DNA of 64,000 nt. Source: Sipunculus nudus (lineage: Eukaryota > Annelida > Sipuncula > Golfingiida > Sipunculidae). The stretch lies in the NCBI GenBank assembly GCA_026874595.1, contig CM049312.1, positions 66,682,929-66,746,928 of the forward strand, in the 5' to 3' direction. This document shows, piece after piece, positions 1 to 12,355 of the stretch (the first letter of the stretch is position 1; every line of letters begins with the position of its first letter). Made by a program: the position numbers and the translations under genes. The notes below the pieces were generated by a model. That model saw only the letters and a list, made by a program, of their open reading frames with translations. It was not told where the DNA came from and made no database searches.

Positions 1-189
1 ATTATACTCTTCTGAAGTAAGGAATGCCTTATCTTATGAACATCCACATTTTTACAGCAATATAACACTTTGTGGACAAAATTAAATGTGCACTTTATAA
101 CCCACTGTGATAGAATACAAAATCCATATTGTATAAAATATCTACAATAAGAATGAATCAAATATGGAAAATTATAACATTCATCTAGT

Positions 190-925
190 TTATGCATCAT
201 TCTGGGTGGGGGAGGGGGGGGGTGCAGGCTGAGTGGAAGATCAGCCAAGCTGAGCCAAGGCAGCTGCCTGAAGTGGGTTACATAACACAGGTGAGGGCTG
301 CATACCTCACTTGCACTGTACTTGCCCCTGGCTTGATGTAAACAACACTTGACAGGGTGATTGAAAACTTGAATAAAAGCAACTCTTTTCAATCAATTAC
401 TTTTAAATTTCAGCTTCTAAAAGATTGAAATCCATATGTATACATGCTGTGAAATATAAATCAACCATGCATACAGAAAAAAAAGTGCCATGGCCAAAGT
501 TGGACAAAATTTAAGGTACTGATTTTATTTTTATGCTAATAACTTAAAAAATTGGGAAAATTCAGATCTAATTTTGGGTATACAATTGAATCATGATTAT
601 ATAAAGTCACATCCCTGAAAAAAAAGTGATCAATATCAGATCAGCGGTTTTGATATCATGCAGTTTTCAAGTGAAACAATGGATTTTTAATGGAAAATTG
701 AAGTTTTTCCTAAATATCTCAAAGAGTGAAGTCCGAGTGACCCAATTTTTGGTATGGATGTAGATTTTGGCGACATCTAACTGTATGCAAAATATTGGTT
801 CCGTAGGTTCAACGGTTATAAAACATGCCCTGTTAACGGACGGCCGGATGGCCGCCTGATGGATGGATGACGGACAAAGGACCATGACTATAGCTCAGAT
901 GACTTAGATTCATCTGAGCTAAAAA
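190..925 (+). mobile_element. 5'-truncated Helentron-like element, 3' end intact
   Basis: The block from about 280 onward matches by eye the 3' half of the two longer elements at 20475-23135 and 55807-58445: shared phrases include 'gatgtaaacaa', 'gaaaacttgaataaaa' and 'caaaatttaaggtac'. It ends in a short diverged GGATGGATGACGGAC microsatellite and the family's 3' hairpin. Here the hairpin stem is perfect (GCTCAGATGA at 893 against TCATCTGAGC ending at 919), followed by TAAAAAA. No family 5' terminus is seen, so the left boundary is approximate. G-runs occur at about 205-222. The first 190 bases hold nothing I recognise. Confidence 0.6.
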
Positions 926-1990
926 ATATCCTTGAAAACATGCCAACATGGGTTCTTGTACAGATTAAATGAGTTCTGTTTGGGAGAGCTCTCAGAAATT
1001 ATGCAAATTTTAATACTGTCAGGTGATTGACCTTTTTCAGTAGTATCACCAGGATATAGCTCCAGTATTTATTTGGCTTATGGTATGCAGTTAAAGATTA
1101 AGTTTCATAATTAAGGTTTGTAAAACTGGAATGTGTATTATTTGATATTATGTAGTATAGATGATATTGTATTTTATTGCATAGACTTAATGGAAGCATA
1201 TGACTTATATGATGAACATGTGTATATTCTATAATAATTGTATTCACACCTTAAAATATGAAACTATGAATTTGATTGTAACCTACAACAATCAGCTATT
1301 CAATAATTCAATGTGTAAACATGTAGAGTCATGCTTCTGGTCACGCCTGGACTCTTACTAGGACAAACTGTCATTTCAGGTCTAAGTTATGTTAAGCAAA
1401 GTGTCAGACTTGTGTCTGATTAGAATTAGGAAGTCAATACACAGGTAACCTAATTATTGGATTTGCACTAAAAGTTAATCTTGTAAGAATCTCTAAGGCT
1501 CCAGCTAGCCTCACACCTAACAACAGGTGCCACCAAAATTATTGCAGTTAAAGGTAATTGACGTCCAGGGTAATTAATATTAGTGTGGTGTTCAAACCCT
1601 GATGGTGGCAGGGTTACTAATTATGATTGTGTAATAATCAGTCAGGCATGAGATAGGAATTGCACCTTGACTGACAAAGGAAATGTATATATATGTTGGA
1701 ACAATTTCATTCGGGCAGTTTTAGCCTGGGCTGTACAACTATGTGAATAAAGATATTATATATACTTCAACTGACTTGTGGAATCTGCCAGCTACAACAG
1801 CACAACATCATAACCACTCAGCGATAGTAGTATCAGCAACCTGATTCCCTGCAGGGAACAATTATGTTCATGATTATTCATTAAATGAATATGCTATAAA
1901 GGTCAGGTAAAATTCATGGTGAGTTCAATACCAGCAGGAAAAAAGGCAAAGTGTAAACCATCAAAATATGCAGCTCAAAAACCTCACTAC
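926..1990. other. Mostly unannotated AT-rich stretch; LTR-like segment inside
   Basis: No credible coding exon was seen on either strand. The only structured part is the possible LTR at about 1322-1860, listed separately. Confidence 0.4.
1322..1860 (+). mobile_element. Possible solo LTR-like segment
   Basis: The segment has a TATATATAT box (about 1687) and, about 60 bases later, an AATAAA polyadenylation signal (about 1747). This close promoter-plus-polyA arrangement is typical of LTR U3-R junctions. The stretch can be bounded as TGTAG...GGAACA, ending in the palindrome TTCCCTGCAGGGAA. I found no target-site duplication, no second LTR, no primer-binding site and no gag/pol. The boundaries and the LTR identity are therefore weak; a degraded DNA element or plain host sequence is possible. 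Confidence 0.25.
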
Positions 1991-2169
1991 AACAAGTGAC
2001 CCATGGGTCATGATGCTCAGCTGACTGGGAAGAGATTCATAAAAGGAAATTTTATCAGCAGAATGGTAGATACCCATTCAACTGAAGCATCAAACAGATT
2101 AACCAACAGGCCAAGATTTAGTCTGTATTTATATATCTGAAAAATAGTGGAAAAATGTGTAAACTTTAA

Positions 2170-3498
2170 AAACTAGAATACGGGTAGCCGACAAGTGACT
2201 ACGTGTATCTGCCAAAATCAGAGTGAAGTGAGGCATGGATTGAGTGGCAAGGGGAAACAGAGTGAATTATGTTGCATATTAGCATGGATGTCTGCAGCCT
2301 AAATGTGTATGTAGGTTGTGCAACCTACCACAAATCCAGAAAGCTGTCCAAGTTGTATACATATGCAAAATTTTAGGCAGAAAAGTCAAACCACTACATG
2401 GATATGAGTGATTTTAGCCCACGGCAGACAAACAGACAGACGCTGTGCAAAAATGGTTGCAGTTTTTTATGATAAAGACCTATGTGAGATCTAAACACAA
2501 GCACAATTTTGGCCCAATCGGTCAAATGGTTCCTGAGATATTAGCTTGGATGTGTGCAGCGTTAACTAGAATGTAGGTGGCGCCACCTGTCATAAAATCA
2601 AGAAAGCTATCCAGGATGTATAAACCTGCAAAATTTTAGGCAGTTATGTCAAACCACTACAGAGAAATGAGTGATTTTAGGCCACCACAGACCAACAGAC
2701 AGACGCTGTGCAAAATGTGCAAAAATGGTTGCAGGTGGCCCCTCCAGTTTTGTGTATGATAAAGAGCTATGTTAGATCTATACACATGCAAAATTTTGGC
2801 CCGATCGGTCAAACGGTTCCCGAGATATGAGCTTGGATGTCATCAGCGTGAACGTGAATGTAGGTGGTGCCACCTGTCATAAAATCAAGAAAGCTATCCA
2901 GGATGTATAAAACTGCAAAATTTTAGGCAGATATGTCAAACCACTGCCGAGATATGAGTGACATTATTGCACGGCAGACAGACAGACGCTGTGCAAAAAT
3001 GGTTGCAGGTGGCGCCACCAGTTTAGCGTATGATAAAGAGCTATGTTAGATCTATATACATGCAAAATTTTGGCCCGATCGGTCAAACGGTTCCCGAAAT
3101 ATGAGCTTGGATGTCATCAGCGTGAATGAGAATGTAGGTGGCGCCACCTGTCACAAAATCAAGAAAGCCATCCAGGATGTATACGCATGCCGAATTTCAG
3201 GTGAATTAGTCAATTCACTGCAGAGATATGAGTGATTTTAACCAAAGGCAGATGAACAGATGGACACTGTGCAAACATGGTTACAGGTGGCGCCACCATT
3301 TTTTGTGTATGTTATAGAGCTATCCAAGGGCTACATTAGTATAAATTTTATTTCCTGATCAGTCAAACGGTTCCCGAGATTTGAGCTTGGAAAGCTGATA
3401 AAATCAAGTCCCAGAGGAGCTCTCTGGAAACGAACGCGGCAACGGCGGAGGAACCCGGTCAAAAACATAGTATCCACAAAACTTCGTTTTGGCGGGTA
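2170..3498 (+). mobile_element. Nested module K (tandem core repeats) inside element B
   Basis: The block runs from ACTAGAATACGGGTAG to about GGTCAAAACATAGTATCC and interrupts the type-1 sequence. The uninterrupted site is visible in the related copy near 20130-20150, where 'taaactttaaaaa' runs straight into 'aatacaggtgg'. Internally it has alternating ~130- and ~150-bp units, most centred on GGTGGCGCCACC (exact at 2576, 3008, 3137, 3286). The units also hold phrases such as 'ggtcaaacggttcccgag' and 'gacagacgctgtgcaaaa'. The same module occurs in reverse at 46199-47352. The right boundary is uncertain by about 25 bases. Confidence 0.65.
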
Positions 3499-3504
3499 CA
3501 AAAA

Positions 3505-5800
3505 TACAGGTGGCTCCACCAGTCTGCAGAAACTAATAAAAACACTTACAAACATCAATATCCATGCAAAGAATCATGGTGATCTCCCTAATAGTTGTTC
3601 AGATACTTCAGCTTTTGTATCAAATTGTCCATTATTCTGAGGGATACTTCAGAGTCCTATAGCTTGAAGGATATGGGTAACAGAGACCTAATTTTAAGTT
3701 TCCACAGGCACTTTTCATGGGCCTTCTTGCATGACAAGAATGAAGATTCTAGGTCCAGTTGTTGCGATTTGTACCCTGTTGACAGATAACCACATCTTTA
3801 AAGGTATCAAAAAAAGAGAAAAAAAATCGTAAAAATTTGAAAAAAAATAGAGGTGGCGCACCCAGTCTGCAGAAACTCATGGAACAGGTCATGATCAATA
3901 TGTATGCCGAAAATCATGACCATCAGTGTTGTAGTTATTGAGATACTGCAGTTTTTGTATCAAATTTTCCATTATTCTAGGGGGTAATTTGGAGCCATAC
4001 AGCTTAAAGAATATGGGTAACAGAGACCTAATTTCAGGTTTCCATGGAGACTTTTCATGGGTCTCCCTGTGTGTCAAGAATGAAGATTCTAGGTCCAGTT
4101 TTAATGATTTGTGCCCTGTTAACAGATGTTCATAACTTTAAAGGTCTCAAAAATAGAGAAAAAATTCGTAAAAAAAACCGAACAAATACAGGTGGTGCCA
4201 CCAGTCTGCAGAAACTGATGAAACACTCCATGATCAATATCCATGAAAACAATTATGGTGATCTCTGCATTAGTTGTTCAGATACTTCAGCTTTTGTATC
4301 AAATTTTCCATTATTCTGAGCTGTACTTTGGAGTGCCATAGCTCAAAGGATATGGGTAACAGAGACCTAATTTCAGGTGTCCATGGAGACTTATCATGGG
4401 TCTCCCTGTGTGTCAACAATGAAGATTCTAGGTCCAGTCCTTGCGATTTGTACCCTGTTGACAGATAACTACATCCTGAAAGGTCTCGAAAATAGAGAAA
4501 AAAAATTGTGAAAATTTGAAAAAATACAGGTGGCACCACCAGTCTGCAGGTACTGATGAAACACCTCTTGATCAATATGTATGCCAAAAATCATGACCAT
4601 CAGTGTTGTAGTTATTGAGATGTTGCAGTTTGTTTTTATCAAATTTTCCATTATTCTGGGGGGTTATTGGGAGCCCCCAGTAGCTCAAAGGATATGGGTA
4701 ACAGAGACCTTATTTCAGGTTTCCATGCAGACTTTTTATGGACCTCTCAGTGTGTCAAGAATGAAGATTCTAGGTCCAGTCTTTATGATTTGTGCCCTGT
4801 TAACAGCTGTTTACATTTTTAAATTTGTAAAAAATTGAAAAATTCAGGTGGCACAACCAGTCTGCAGGAAGTGATGGAACATCTCATGATCAATACGTAT
4901 GCCAAAAAATCATTACAATCAGTCAAGTAGTTAATGAGATATTGAAGTTTTTGTATGAAATTTTTTTACTTTTCTGGGGGGTACTTTGGGGCCCCATAGC
5001 TCGAAGGATATGGGTAACAGAGATCTAATTTATGGTTTCCACGGAGACTTTTAATTGGTTTCTCAGTGTGTTGAGAATGAAGATTCTAGGTCCAGTGGTT
5101 ACGATTTGTGCCACGTTAACAGATGACAGCATCTTTAAACGTCTCAAAAATAGAGGAAAAAATTGTAAAATAATCGAAAAATACAGGTGGCGGCACCAGT
5201 CTGCAGGAACTTATGGAACATCTCATGATCAATATGTATGCCAAAAATCATGACCATCAGTGTTGTAGTTATTGAGATATTGAAGTTTTTGTATGAAATT
5301 TTTTACTATTCTGGGGGGTACTTTGGGGCCCCATAGCTCGAAGGATATGGGTAACAGAGACCTAATTTCTGGTTTCCAAGGAGATTTTTCATGGACCTCT
5401 CAGTGTATCAAGAATTAAGATTCTAGGTCTAGGCTTTACGATTTGTGCCTTGTTAACAGATGTTCACATTTTATAAAGGTCTAAAAAATAGAGAAAAATA
5501 TTTGTAAAAAATCAAAAAATACAGGTGGCGCCACCAGTCTGCAGGAAGTGATGGAACATCTCATGATCAATATGTATGCCAAAAATCATGACCATCAGTC
5601 AAGTAGTTAATGAGATATTGAAGTTTTTGTATGAAATTTTTGACTTTTCTGGGGGGTACTTTGGGGCCCCATAGCTCGAAGGATATGGGTAACAGAGACC
5701 TAATTTCTGGTTTCCAAGGAGATTTTTCATGGACCTCTCAGAATCCCAAGTTACAAGGTTCTAGGTTCAGCGGTTACGACTTGTGCCTGGTTAATGGAGG
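3505..5800 (+). repeat. Tandem array of ~335-bp core repeats, about 7 units
   Basis: The landmark 'aggtgg...ccaccagtctgca' or a close variant recurs near 3505, 3852, 4192, 4529, 4847, 5183 and 5523, a period of about 320-341 bp. Each unit also holds 'gatatgggtaacagagacc', 'taatttcaggtttcc' and 'gaagattctaggtccag'. The second half of the unit is recognisably related to the ~155-bp unit at 40730-42540. ORFs inside the array are in register with the repeat and are not evidence of protein coding. Confidence 0.85.
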
Positions 5801-6029
5801 GACAGACGGACAGACGGACGACGGACAAAGAGTGATGGCTATAGCTCAGATGACTTTCAGTCAGCTGAGCTAAAAATGTGACTACAACAAGCAGGATTCA
5901 CTCAGTTTCACAAAATTCTTCTAAAAAAAAAAATAACTGTGATTCATATCATATAATATATGTCATTATATCTCTAAGATCTCTCACAATTTCAGTGATA
6001 TTTTACATATTATGATTTACAGAATAGGG

Positions 6030-6432
6030 TTGTCCTAGACACAGGACTACCCCTGAATACCGCGTAATACCACTTATATTGTCAAGATACCCTATAAATA
6101 AAGACCACAGAGGCTTATATGATACGTTAAACCATTTTCAATAGATGGAAGGGCTAAATCGGAAATTTAAAGCGTCATCAGAGAACTGGTAAACACCTTA
6201 CAGACCGGTGCTAGTGTACCACTACACAAGCGGTAAAAGACAGAGCCGTCTGTAAGGTGTTTACCAGTACTCTGATGACAAATTAAAATTCCTATTCAGC
6301 CCATCCCTCAATTGAAAATGATAAGTTTTTGGCTTAAACGTTTCATTTAAGCCTCGATGGTCTTTGATTATAGGGTATTTTGACATGTTAGTGGTATTTA
6401 GGCGGTATTCCAGGGTATCCCCCTGTATTCTG
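6030..6432. mobile_element. Foldback MITE, arms ~180 bp
   Basis: A left arm (about 6030-6205) and right arm (about 6248-6432) are imperfect reverse complements around a ~42-bp loop. The inner arms match closely: CTGGTAAACACCTTACAGAC on the left against GTCTGTAAGGTGTTTACCAG on the right, with GTCATCAGAG / CTCTGATGAC just outside. The outer parts also pair ('gataccctataaataaagacca' with 'tggtctttgattatagggtat'). No ORF, and target duplications are not clear. Confidence 0.75.
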
Positions 6433-6609
6433 GTGTTTGAACGACCGTACAGAATATCATGATTCAAATGATATCTCACAAAGCTTATGATTATATGTTA
6501 AAATGTCTGTATCTGTCTAAGTCTGTATCATTTGCATACCAAGAAAATTTGGGTTTATACATGTTGAGAAGATTTTTCGCTCAGCTGAATGTAAGTCATC
6601 TGAGCTATA

Positions 6610-8136
6610 ATAGTAATAATAATAATATATTTAATTTATATAGCGCTAATTCAACAAAATAGTTATCAAAAGCGCTTTACAAGACACAAAGCACAGTTTT
6701 TCTAAAACATAAAATGTAGATTCCTACTAAAACAAAGATTCCTAAAAGTTAAACCCTAATTCCTAAGAACTACCAAAAGCCAATATAAAAAGGTAAGTTT
6801 TAAGATTTCTTTTAAAAGAAGCTAAAGATGGTGAAGCTCTGATTGAGTGCAGAAGTTCATTCCACAACCTTGGTGCCACAGCTGAGAAAGCTCTCGAACG
6901 ACACATCTCACTTCGTGCTTTAGGAATCACTAAAAGCCCTTGGTCAGATGACCTAAGCTGCCTGACTGGAACATAAAAAGTTAAGAGGTTCCTAATGTAA
7001 ATAGGCGATTGACCATTTATGGCTTTGTATACTAATAATAAAATTTTAAAATCAATGCGCTGTCGCACCGGGAGCCAATGGTGTTCTTTAAGTATAGGTG
7101 TAATGTGGTCGCGCTTCTTGGCACCAGTTACAAGCCTAGCAGCTGCATTCTGCACTCTCTGAAGCCGGTCCAGTAACTTGCTAGGAAGACCACATAGCAA
7201 AGAGTTGGAACAGTCAATCCTTGAACTGAAGAACGAATGAATTAATGTTATTTGTAAATCTCGAGTTAGGAAACCCTTTATCCTAGCTATATTACGCAGG
7301 TGGTAAAAAGCCAAACTACAAATATTATTTACATGCTTATCAAGGCAAAGCCCTTGGTCAAAAACAACCCCCAGGTTCCTAGCACAGTTTGTTGGCACAA
7401 CTACAGAGTCAAATATGTTAAGAGTTTTCAACTGAATTTTTGACCTTTGCTGGTTTGTACCGATAATCAGAACCTCAGTTTTTATCAGCACTGAGTTTAA
7501 GCAGATTCTGACACATCCAAACACCTATGTCATGCAAGCATGTTTCAATGGTAGAAATAGGAACCTTTGATTCTGGTTTAAATGATACATAAATTTGACT
7601 GTCATCAGCATAAAAATGATAATCCATTCCATGCTGTCGTACTAATTCACCAAGTGGTAATGTGTAAATTGTAAAAAACAGAGGCCCCAGCACAGAACCT
7701 TGTGGAACACCGTAGGTGATCTCAGTTGGAGAAGACTTATGACCTGCAACACTGATACACTGACTTCGATTGCACAGGTATGACCTGATCCATTGCAAGG
7801 CATCTCCACTTATTCCAAGCCTGGTGGACAACCGTTGTAACAGGAGCTGATGATCCACTACATCAAAGGCAGCAGATAAATCCAATAGTATGAGAATGGA
7901 TACTTGTTGGGAGTCCATAGCCCAGAGAAGATCGTTATATACTTTGAGCAGGCATGTTTCAGTGCTATGAAACGGTCTATATATATGCAGACTGTTGGTC
8001 TTCATACAAATGGTTTTCCTTCATGTATGAAGTGATACGAGTGGCAATGATCTTTTCTAACACTTTAGTAAGGAATGAAAGGTTAGATATTGGCCAATAG
8101 TGGTTCAAAACGTGTGCATCAAGACTGCTTTTCTTC
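6610..8136 (-). pseudogene. 5'-truncated, frameshifted L2/CR1-like LINE reverse transcriptase
   Basis: The minus-strand reading gives the 3' half of a non-LTR retrotransposon ORF2. Motifs in order: PISNLSFLTKVLEKI near the 5' break, DLSAAFDVVDHQ, GVPQGSVLGPLFF, the catalytic box FYADD (about 7600), then the thumb and C-terminal region with RLQRVQNAAARLV and HWLPVRQRI. This order and the C-terminal block are typical of the CR1/L2 (jockey-superfamily) group. The reading frame is broken by a TATA slippage near 7980 and an extra A near 7480. The 3' end carries GCGCTATATAAAT and a (TTA)n tail at 6610-6635. AGCTATA on both sides (6603-6609 and 8137-8143) is a good target-site duplication. Not functional. 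Confidence 0.9.
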
Positions 8137-8399
8137 AGCTATAGCGATCACTCTTTGTCTGTCGTCTGTCCGGCCTTCCGGTTTGTCCGTTAACAAGGCA
8201 CAAATCATAACCACTGGACCTGGAATCTTCTAACTTTATATCCAGAGAGGTCCATGAAAAATCTCCTTGGAAACCTGGAATTAGGTCTCTGTTACCCATA
8301 TTCTTCAAGCTATGGGGCTCCGGAGTACCCCCAGAATAATGAAAAATTTGATACAAAAGTTCAAATATCTGAACAATTGATGCATTGATCACCATGATT

Positions 8400-10380
8400 C
8401 TCTGCATGGATATTGATCATGGAGTGTTTCATCAGTTTCTGCAGACTGGTGGCGCCACCTGAATTTTTTCGAATTTTTACAATTTTTTTCTCTCTATTTT
8501 TGAGACCTCAAAAGATGCCATCATCTGTTAACAGGGCACAAATCTTTATGACTGGACTAAGAATCTTCTGTCTTGACATGCAGGGAGGTCCATGAAAAGT
8601 CTTTTTGAAAACCTGGAATTAGGTCTCTGTTACCCATATTCTTCAAGCTACGGGGCTCCGAAGTACCCCACAGAATAATGAAAAATTTGATGCAAAAGCT
8701 CAAATATCTGAACAATTAATGCATTGATCACCTTTTTTTTTGCATCAATATTAATCATGGAGTGTTTCATCAGTTTCTGCAGACTGGTGGCTCCACCTGT
8801 ATTTTTTCGATTTTTTACGATTTTTTTTCTCTATTTTTGAGACCTCAAAAGATGCCGTCATCTGTTAACAGGGCACATACTTAATGACTGGACTTAGAAT
8901 CTTCTGTCTTGACACCGGTCCATGAAAAGTTTTTTTGAAAACCTGGAATAAGGTCTCTGTTACCCATATTCTTCAAGCTATGGGGCTCCGTAGTACTTCG
9001 CAGAATAATGAAAAATTTGATACAAAAGCTCAAATATCTGAACAATTAATGCATTGATCACCATGATTCTTTGCATGGATATTGATCATGGAGTGTTTCA
9101 TCAGTTTCTGCAGACTGGTGGCGCCACCTGTATTTTTTCGATTTTTTTACTATTTTTTATCAATTTTGAGACCTTAAAAGATGCAGTAACCTGTTAACAG
9201 GGCACAAATTGTAACATCTAGACCTAGAATCTTCTTTCTTGACATGTTGGGAGGCCCATGAAAAGTCTCCTTGGAAACCTCAAATTAGGTCTCTGTCACC
9301 CATATTGTCTGAGCTATGGGGCTCTGAAGTACCCCCTAAAATAATGAAAAATTTGATACAAAAGCTAAAATATCTGAACTAATGCATTGATCACCATGAT
9401 TCTTTGCGTGGGTATTGATCAAGGAGTGTTTCATCAGTTTCTGCAGACTGGTGGCGCCACCTGTATTTTTTCGATTTTTTTTCTGATTTTTTTCTCTCTA
9501 TTTTTTAGACCTAAAAGATGCCGTCATCTGTTAAAAGGGCAAAAATTGTAACATCTTGACCTGGAATCTTCTCACTACATTCAGAGAGGACCTTGAAAAG
9601 TCTTCTTGAATACATGGAATTAGGTCTCTGTAACCCATATTCTTCAAGCTATGGGGATCCAAAGTACCCCCCAGAATAATGAAAAATTTGATACAAAAGC
9701 TCTGGTATCTGAACAACTAGTGCATTGATTGGCATTATTCTTTGCATGCATATGCATCATGGAGTGTTTCATCAGTTCCTGCAAACTGGTGGTGCCCCCG
9801 GACTTCTTTGAATTTTTACGCATTTTTATCTTTATTTTTGAGACCTTAAAAGATGCAGTCGTCTGTTAACAGGGCACAAATCATAAATATTTGAGCTTGA
9901 ATCTTCTTTCTTGACATGTTGGGAGGTCCATAAAAAAACTCCATGGAAACCTGAAATTAGGTCTCTGTTACCCATATTCTCTGACCTATGGGTCTTAGAA
10001 GTACCTCCCAGAATAACTAAAAATTTGATACAAAAGCTCCAGTATTTGAACAACTATTGCATTAATCACCCTGATTCTTTGCATGCATATTCATCATCCA
10101 TGGAGTGTTTCATCAGTTCTTGTGGACTGGTGGCACCACCTAAATTTTTTTTTAAATTTTGAGACATTTTTTTTCGCTAGGCCTCTTAATGAGACCTTCA
10201 AAGATGCGGTCATCCCTTAACAGGGCTCAAATTGTAACCATTGGTCCTAGAATCTTCAAACTTGACATCCAGGGAGATCTGTGAAAAGTGTCCTTAGAAA
10301 CATGAATTAAGGTCTCTGTTGCCCATATTTTCTGAGCTATGGAGCTTATAAACACCCCTCAGAATAACTGAAAATTTGAT
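8400..10380 (-). repeat. Tandem array of ~335-bp core repeats, about 6 units
   Basis: These are the same core units as 3505-5800 in reverse orientation. Exact GGTGGCGCCACC occurs at 8448-8459, 9117-9128 and 9450-9461, with degenerate versions near 8785, 9788 and 10130. Spacing is about 335 bp. Blocks 'aggtctctgttacccatatt' and 'cagactggtgg' repeat throughout. Confidence 0.85.
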
Positions 10381-10736
10381 ACCAAAGTAGGGCACAAATC
10401 ATAACCATGGGACCCAGAATCTTCTAACTTGACATCCTGAGAGTTCCTCAAAAGTTCTCCCCAGAAACCTGAAATTGGGTCACAGTGACCTATATTCTCA
10501 GAGTTTTGGGGTATGTTTGAGCATCCCAGAAATAATGCAAAATACACACAAATTGCCAGATTCCTCATGAAAGGCTGGTTGGATTGTCATCAAATTTGCT
10601 TTTATGGGTTGGGTTTTGATGAACTTAAGCTAATATGCATGAACAATGATGCCACCTATCTTAATTAGTTGTCTGTGCAAGGACATCTTATCAACATGTC
10701 AGTCGGCTGAGCATCATGACCCATGGGTCACTTGTT

Positions 10737-12189
10737 ACTTAAGGAATAAAATCCTGTTTTACCTGCTTTGTTTTCACTTATAAAATAATATAAATGATCT
10801 TCCATGTTTTAAAACACTCCTGACTGAGATATATATTATATTATCACTAAAGGATCTTGATTTCCAGATGCACACTATGTAAAAAATGATTGTAGGCGGT
10901 GCCACCAATCCATCTGAGGTACCAGTTCACAGGTGACTTTATAATAATGAGCTGGATTTCAGGAAGATCAGTCCAAGGGTCTCAGAGTAGTTCTCTGTAG
11001 ACGACCATGGTGACAGCAGAACCCATGTGAAAATATATTACCTGCATAGCTAATTTCAGAGGATACATTTAGCAACTGAGGTGCGACCTTTTAATACAGG
11101 AATACAGCCAGGGAAATGGGGTAATACTGTGACATGAAAATAAAATGTATAATCTATATGTATCACAATGCAACCACAATACTAATATTTCAGCCACCTT
11201 TAATATAGAACTGAGCTAAAATTTGTTAAGTAGGCCTTTCAAATTGCAGTTTAATTTTGTGCTTTAATGAGACTCCTTTCTCAGTCTTATATGCTATGAT
11301 CACTCCAAAGGGCAAATATCCTGTCACATATCCTGTCCTCTTCAATGGCCATAATTTTCTGCAACTGTCTACAATACCTTGGAATTCATGAATGGCTACC
11401 ATTACATTGCAGTATTCAGGGCTTTATGCACTACCCCTTTTTCTCATACAAATATAACCTACAACTAATGTTGGGAATCAGTTGTATTGTATTATCATGA
11501 TAGATCATCAGTAAAAACCGGTTGATCTCTACTGACAGGCAATCAGATATAATCAGTTGTTTAAAAGTATGAACTTTTGGACCATATATAGACTGGTACA
11601 TCATCTCAACTGATACGTAGGCCTACAATCAGACTAAAAATGTAATAATTCTATATCCTACATGTCTATACAGTACCTTAGGAATTGTTTTTTTAGTAAA
11701 TGCAGACTTTTCTTTAGTTTTCTTGCATAATGTAAAGCACACAAAGCCTAAGTAATGATTATGGCACTGCAAGATTTATCATTGGATCATTTGCATCAAT
11801 CCGACCAGTTATCAATTATAACAGATCATCAGCCCATCACTACCTACAACTGTCTTCATTTTCTGGGAACTGACATGTTAATAGAGAGTTTAAGTCAAAA
11901 ATTTGCTAAATTTTGCTTTGATTTTCTTCTGGACAATAACCAAACAGCCGCTGACATCCGGTGGCAGTTCTGTAAACAAGCATTCCAATGCTGTAAGTGT
12001 TAATATGACCTTACAGTATGGCATTTGACTGACATCCATCAAGGCATGTATGACAGCCCCCGGCATGCAGTGTGAAGTTCAATGGTGTATTAATATACAT
12101 GCATTTGTGTCCTTTTCAACTTCATATACTTTTTTTCTGCAATAAAGAGACCTCTGATACAAGTATTTCCTGTTTACAAAATTCTTAAC

Positions 12190-12253
<64 letters not shown>

Positions 12254-12308
12254 TGTTTAAGTATAGAAGTAATTTTTTATAGATATGTATATGCCTTTTT
12301 ATATATAA

Positions 12309-12355
<47 letters not shown>

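Larger units (their letters stand above)
1991..5880 (+). mobile_element. Helentron/pearl-like non-autonomous element, type 1 (copy B)
   Basis: The 5' terminus is AACAAG (1991-1996) followed by the 14-bp palindrome TGACCCATGGGTCA (1997-2010) and GCTCAGCTGAC (2015-2025). The 3' terminus has a GACAGACGGACAGACGG microsatellite and a hairpin, GCTCAGATGAC (5844-5854) against GTCAGCTGAGC (5860-5870), then TAAAAA. GCTCAGCTGAC near the 5' end and GTCAGCTGAGC at the 3' end are perfect 11-bp inverted repeats. Inside is a tandem array of ~335-bp core repeats (3505-5800) and a nested module K (2170-3498). The architecture (terminal hairpin, core repeats, tetranucleotide microsatellite) is that described for bivalve pearl/CvA and Helentron-associated elements. 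No coding capacity is seen. Confidence 0.75.
6573..10736 (-). mobile_element. Helentron/pearl-like type-1 element (copy C), interrupted by a LINE
   Basis: On the minus strand this begins with AACAAG (10736-10731) and the TGACCCATGGGTCA palindrome (10717-10730). It ends with the family hairpin at 6579-6605 (GCTCAGCTGA / TCATCTGAGC). A LINE fragment (about 6610-8136) splits the hairpin from the rest. The interior (8400-10380) is a ~335-bp tandem array with 'ggtggcgccacc' landmarks near 8448, 8785, 9117, 9450, 9788 and 10130. The distal unit keeps a palindromic GGTCACAGTGACC at 10478-10490. No coding capacity. Confidence 0.75.

Noticed and set aside
3505-5800. CRISPR-like regularly spaced repeats
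   Set aside because: Unit length, eukaryotic context and absence of short spacers rule this out; these are transposon core repeats.
4044-5873. Several overlapping open frames in the type-1 array
   Set aside because: They repeat with the ~335-bp unit in both strands and carry no domain; satellite artefacts.
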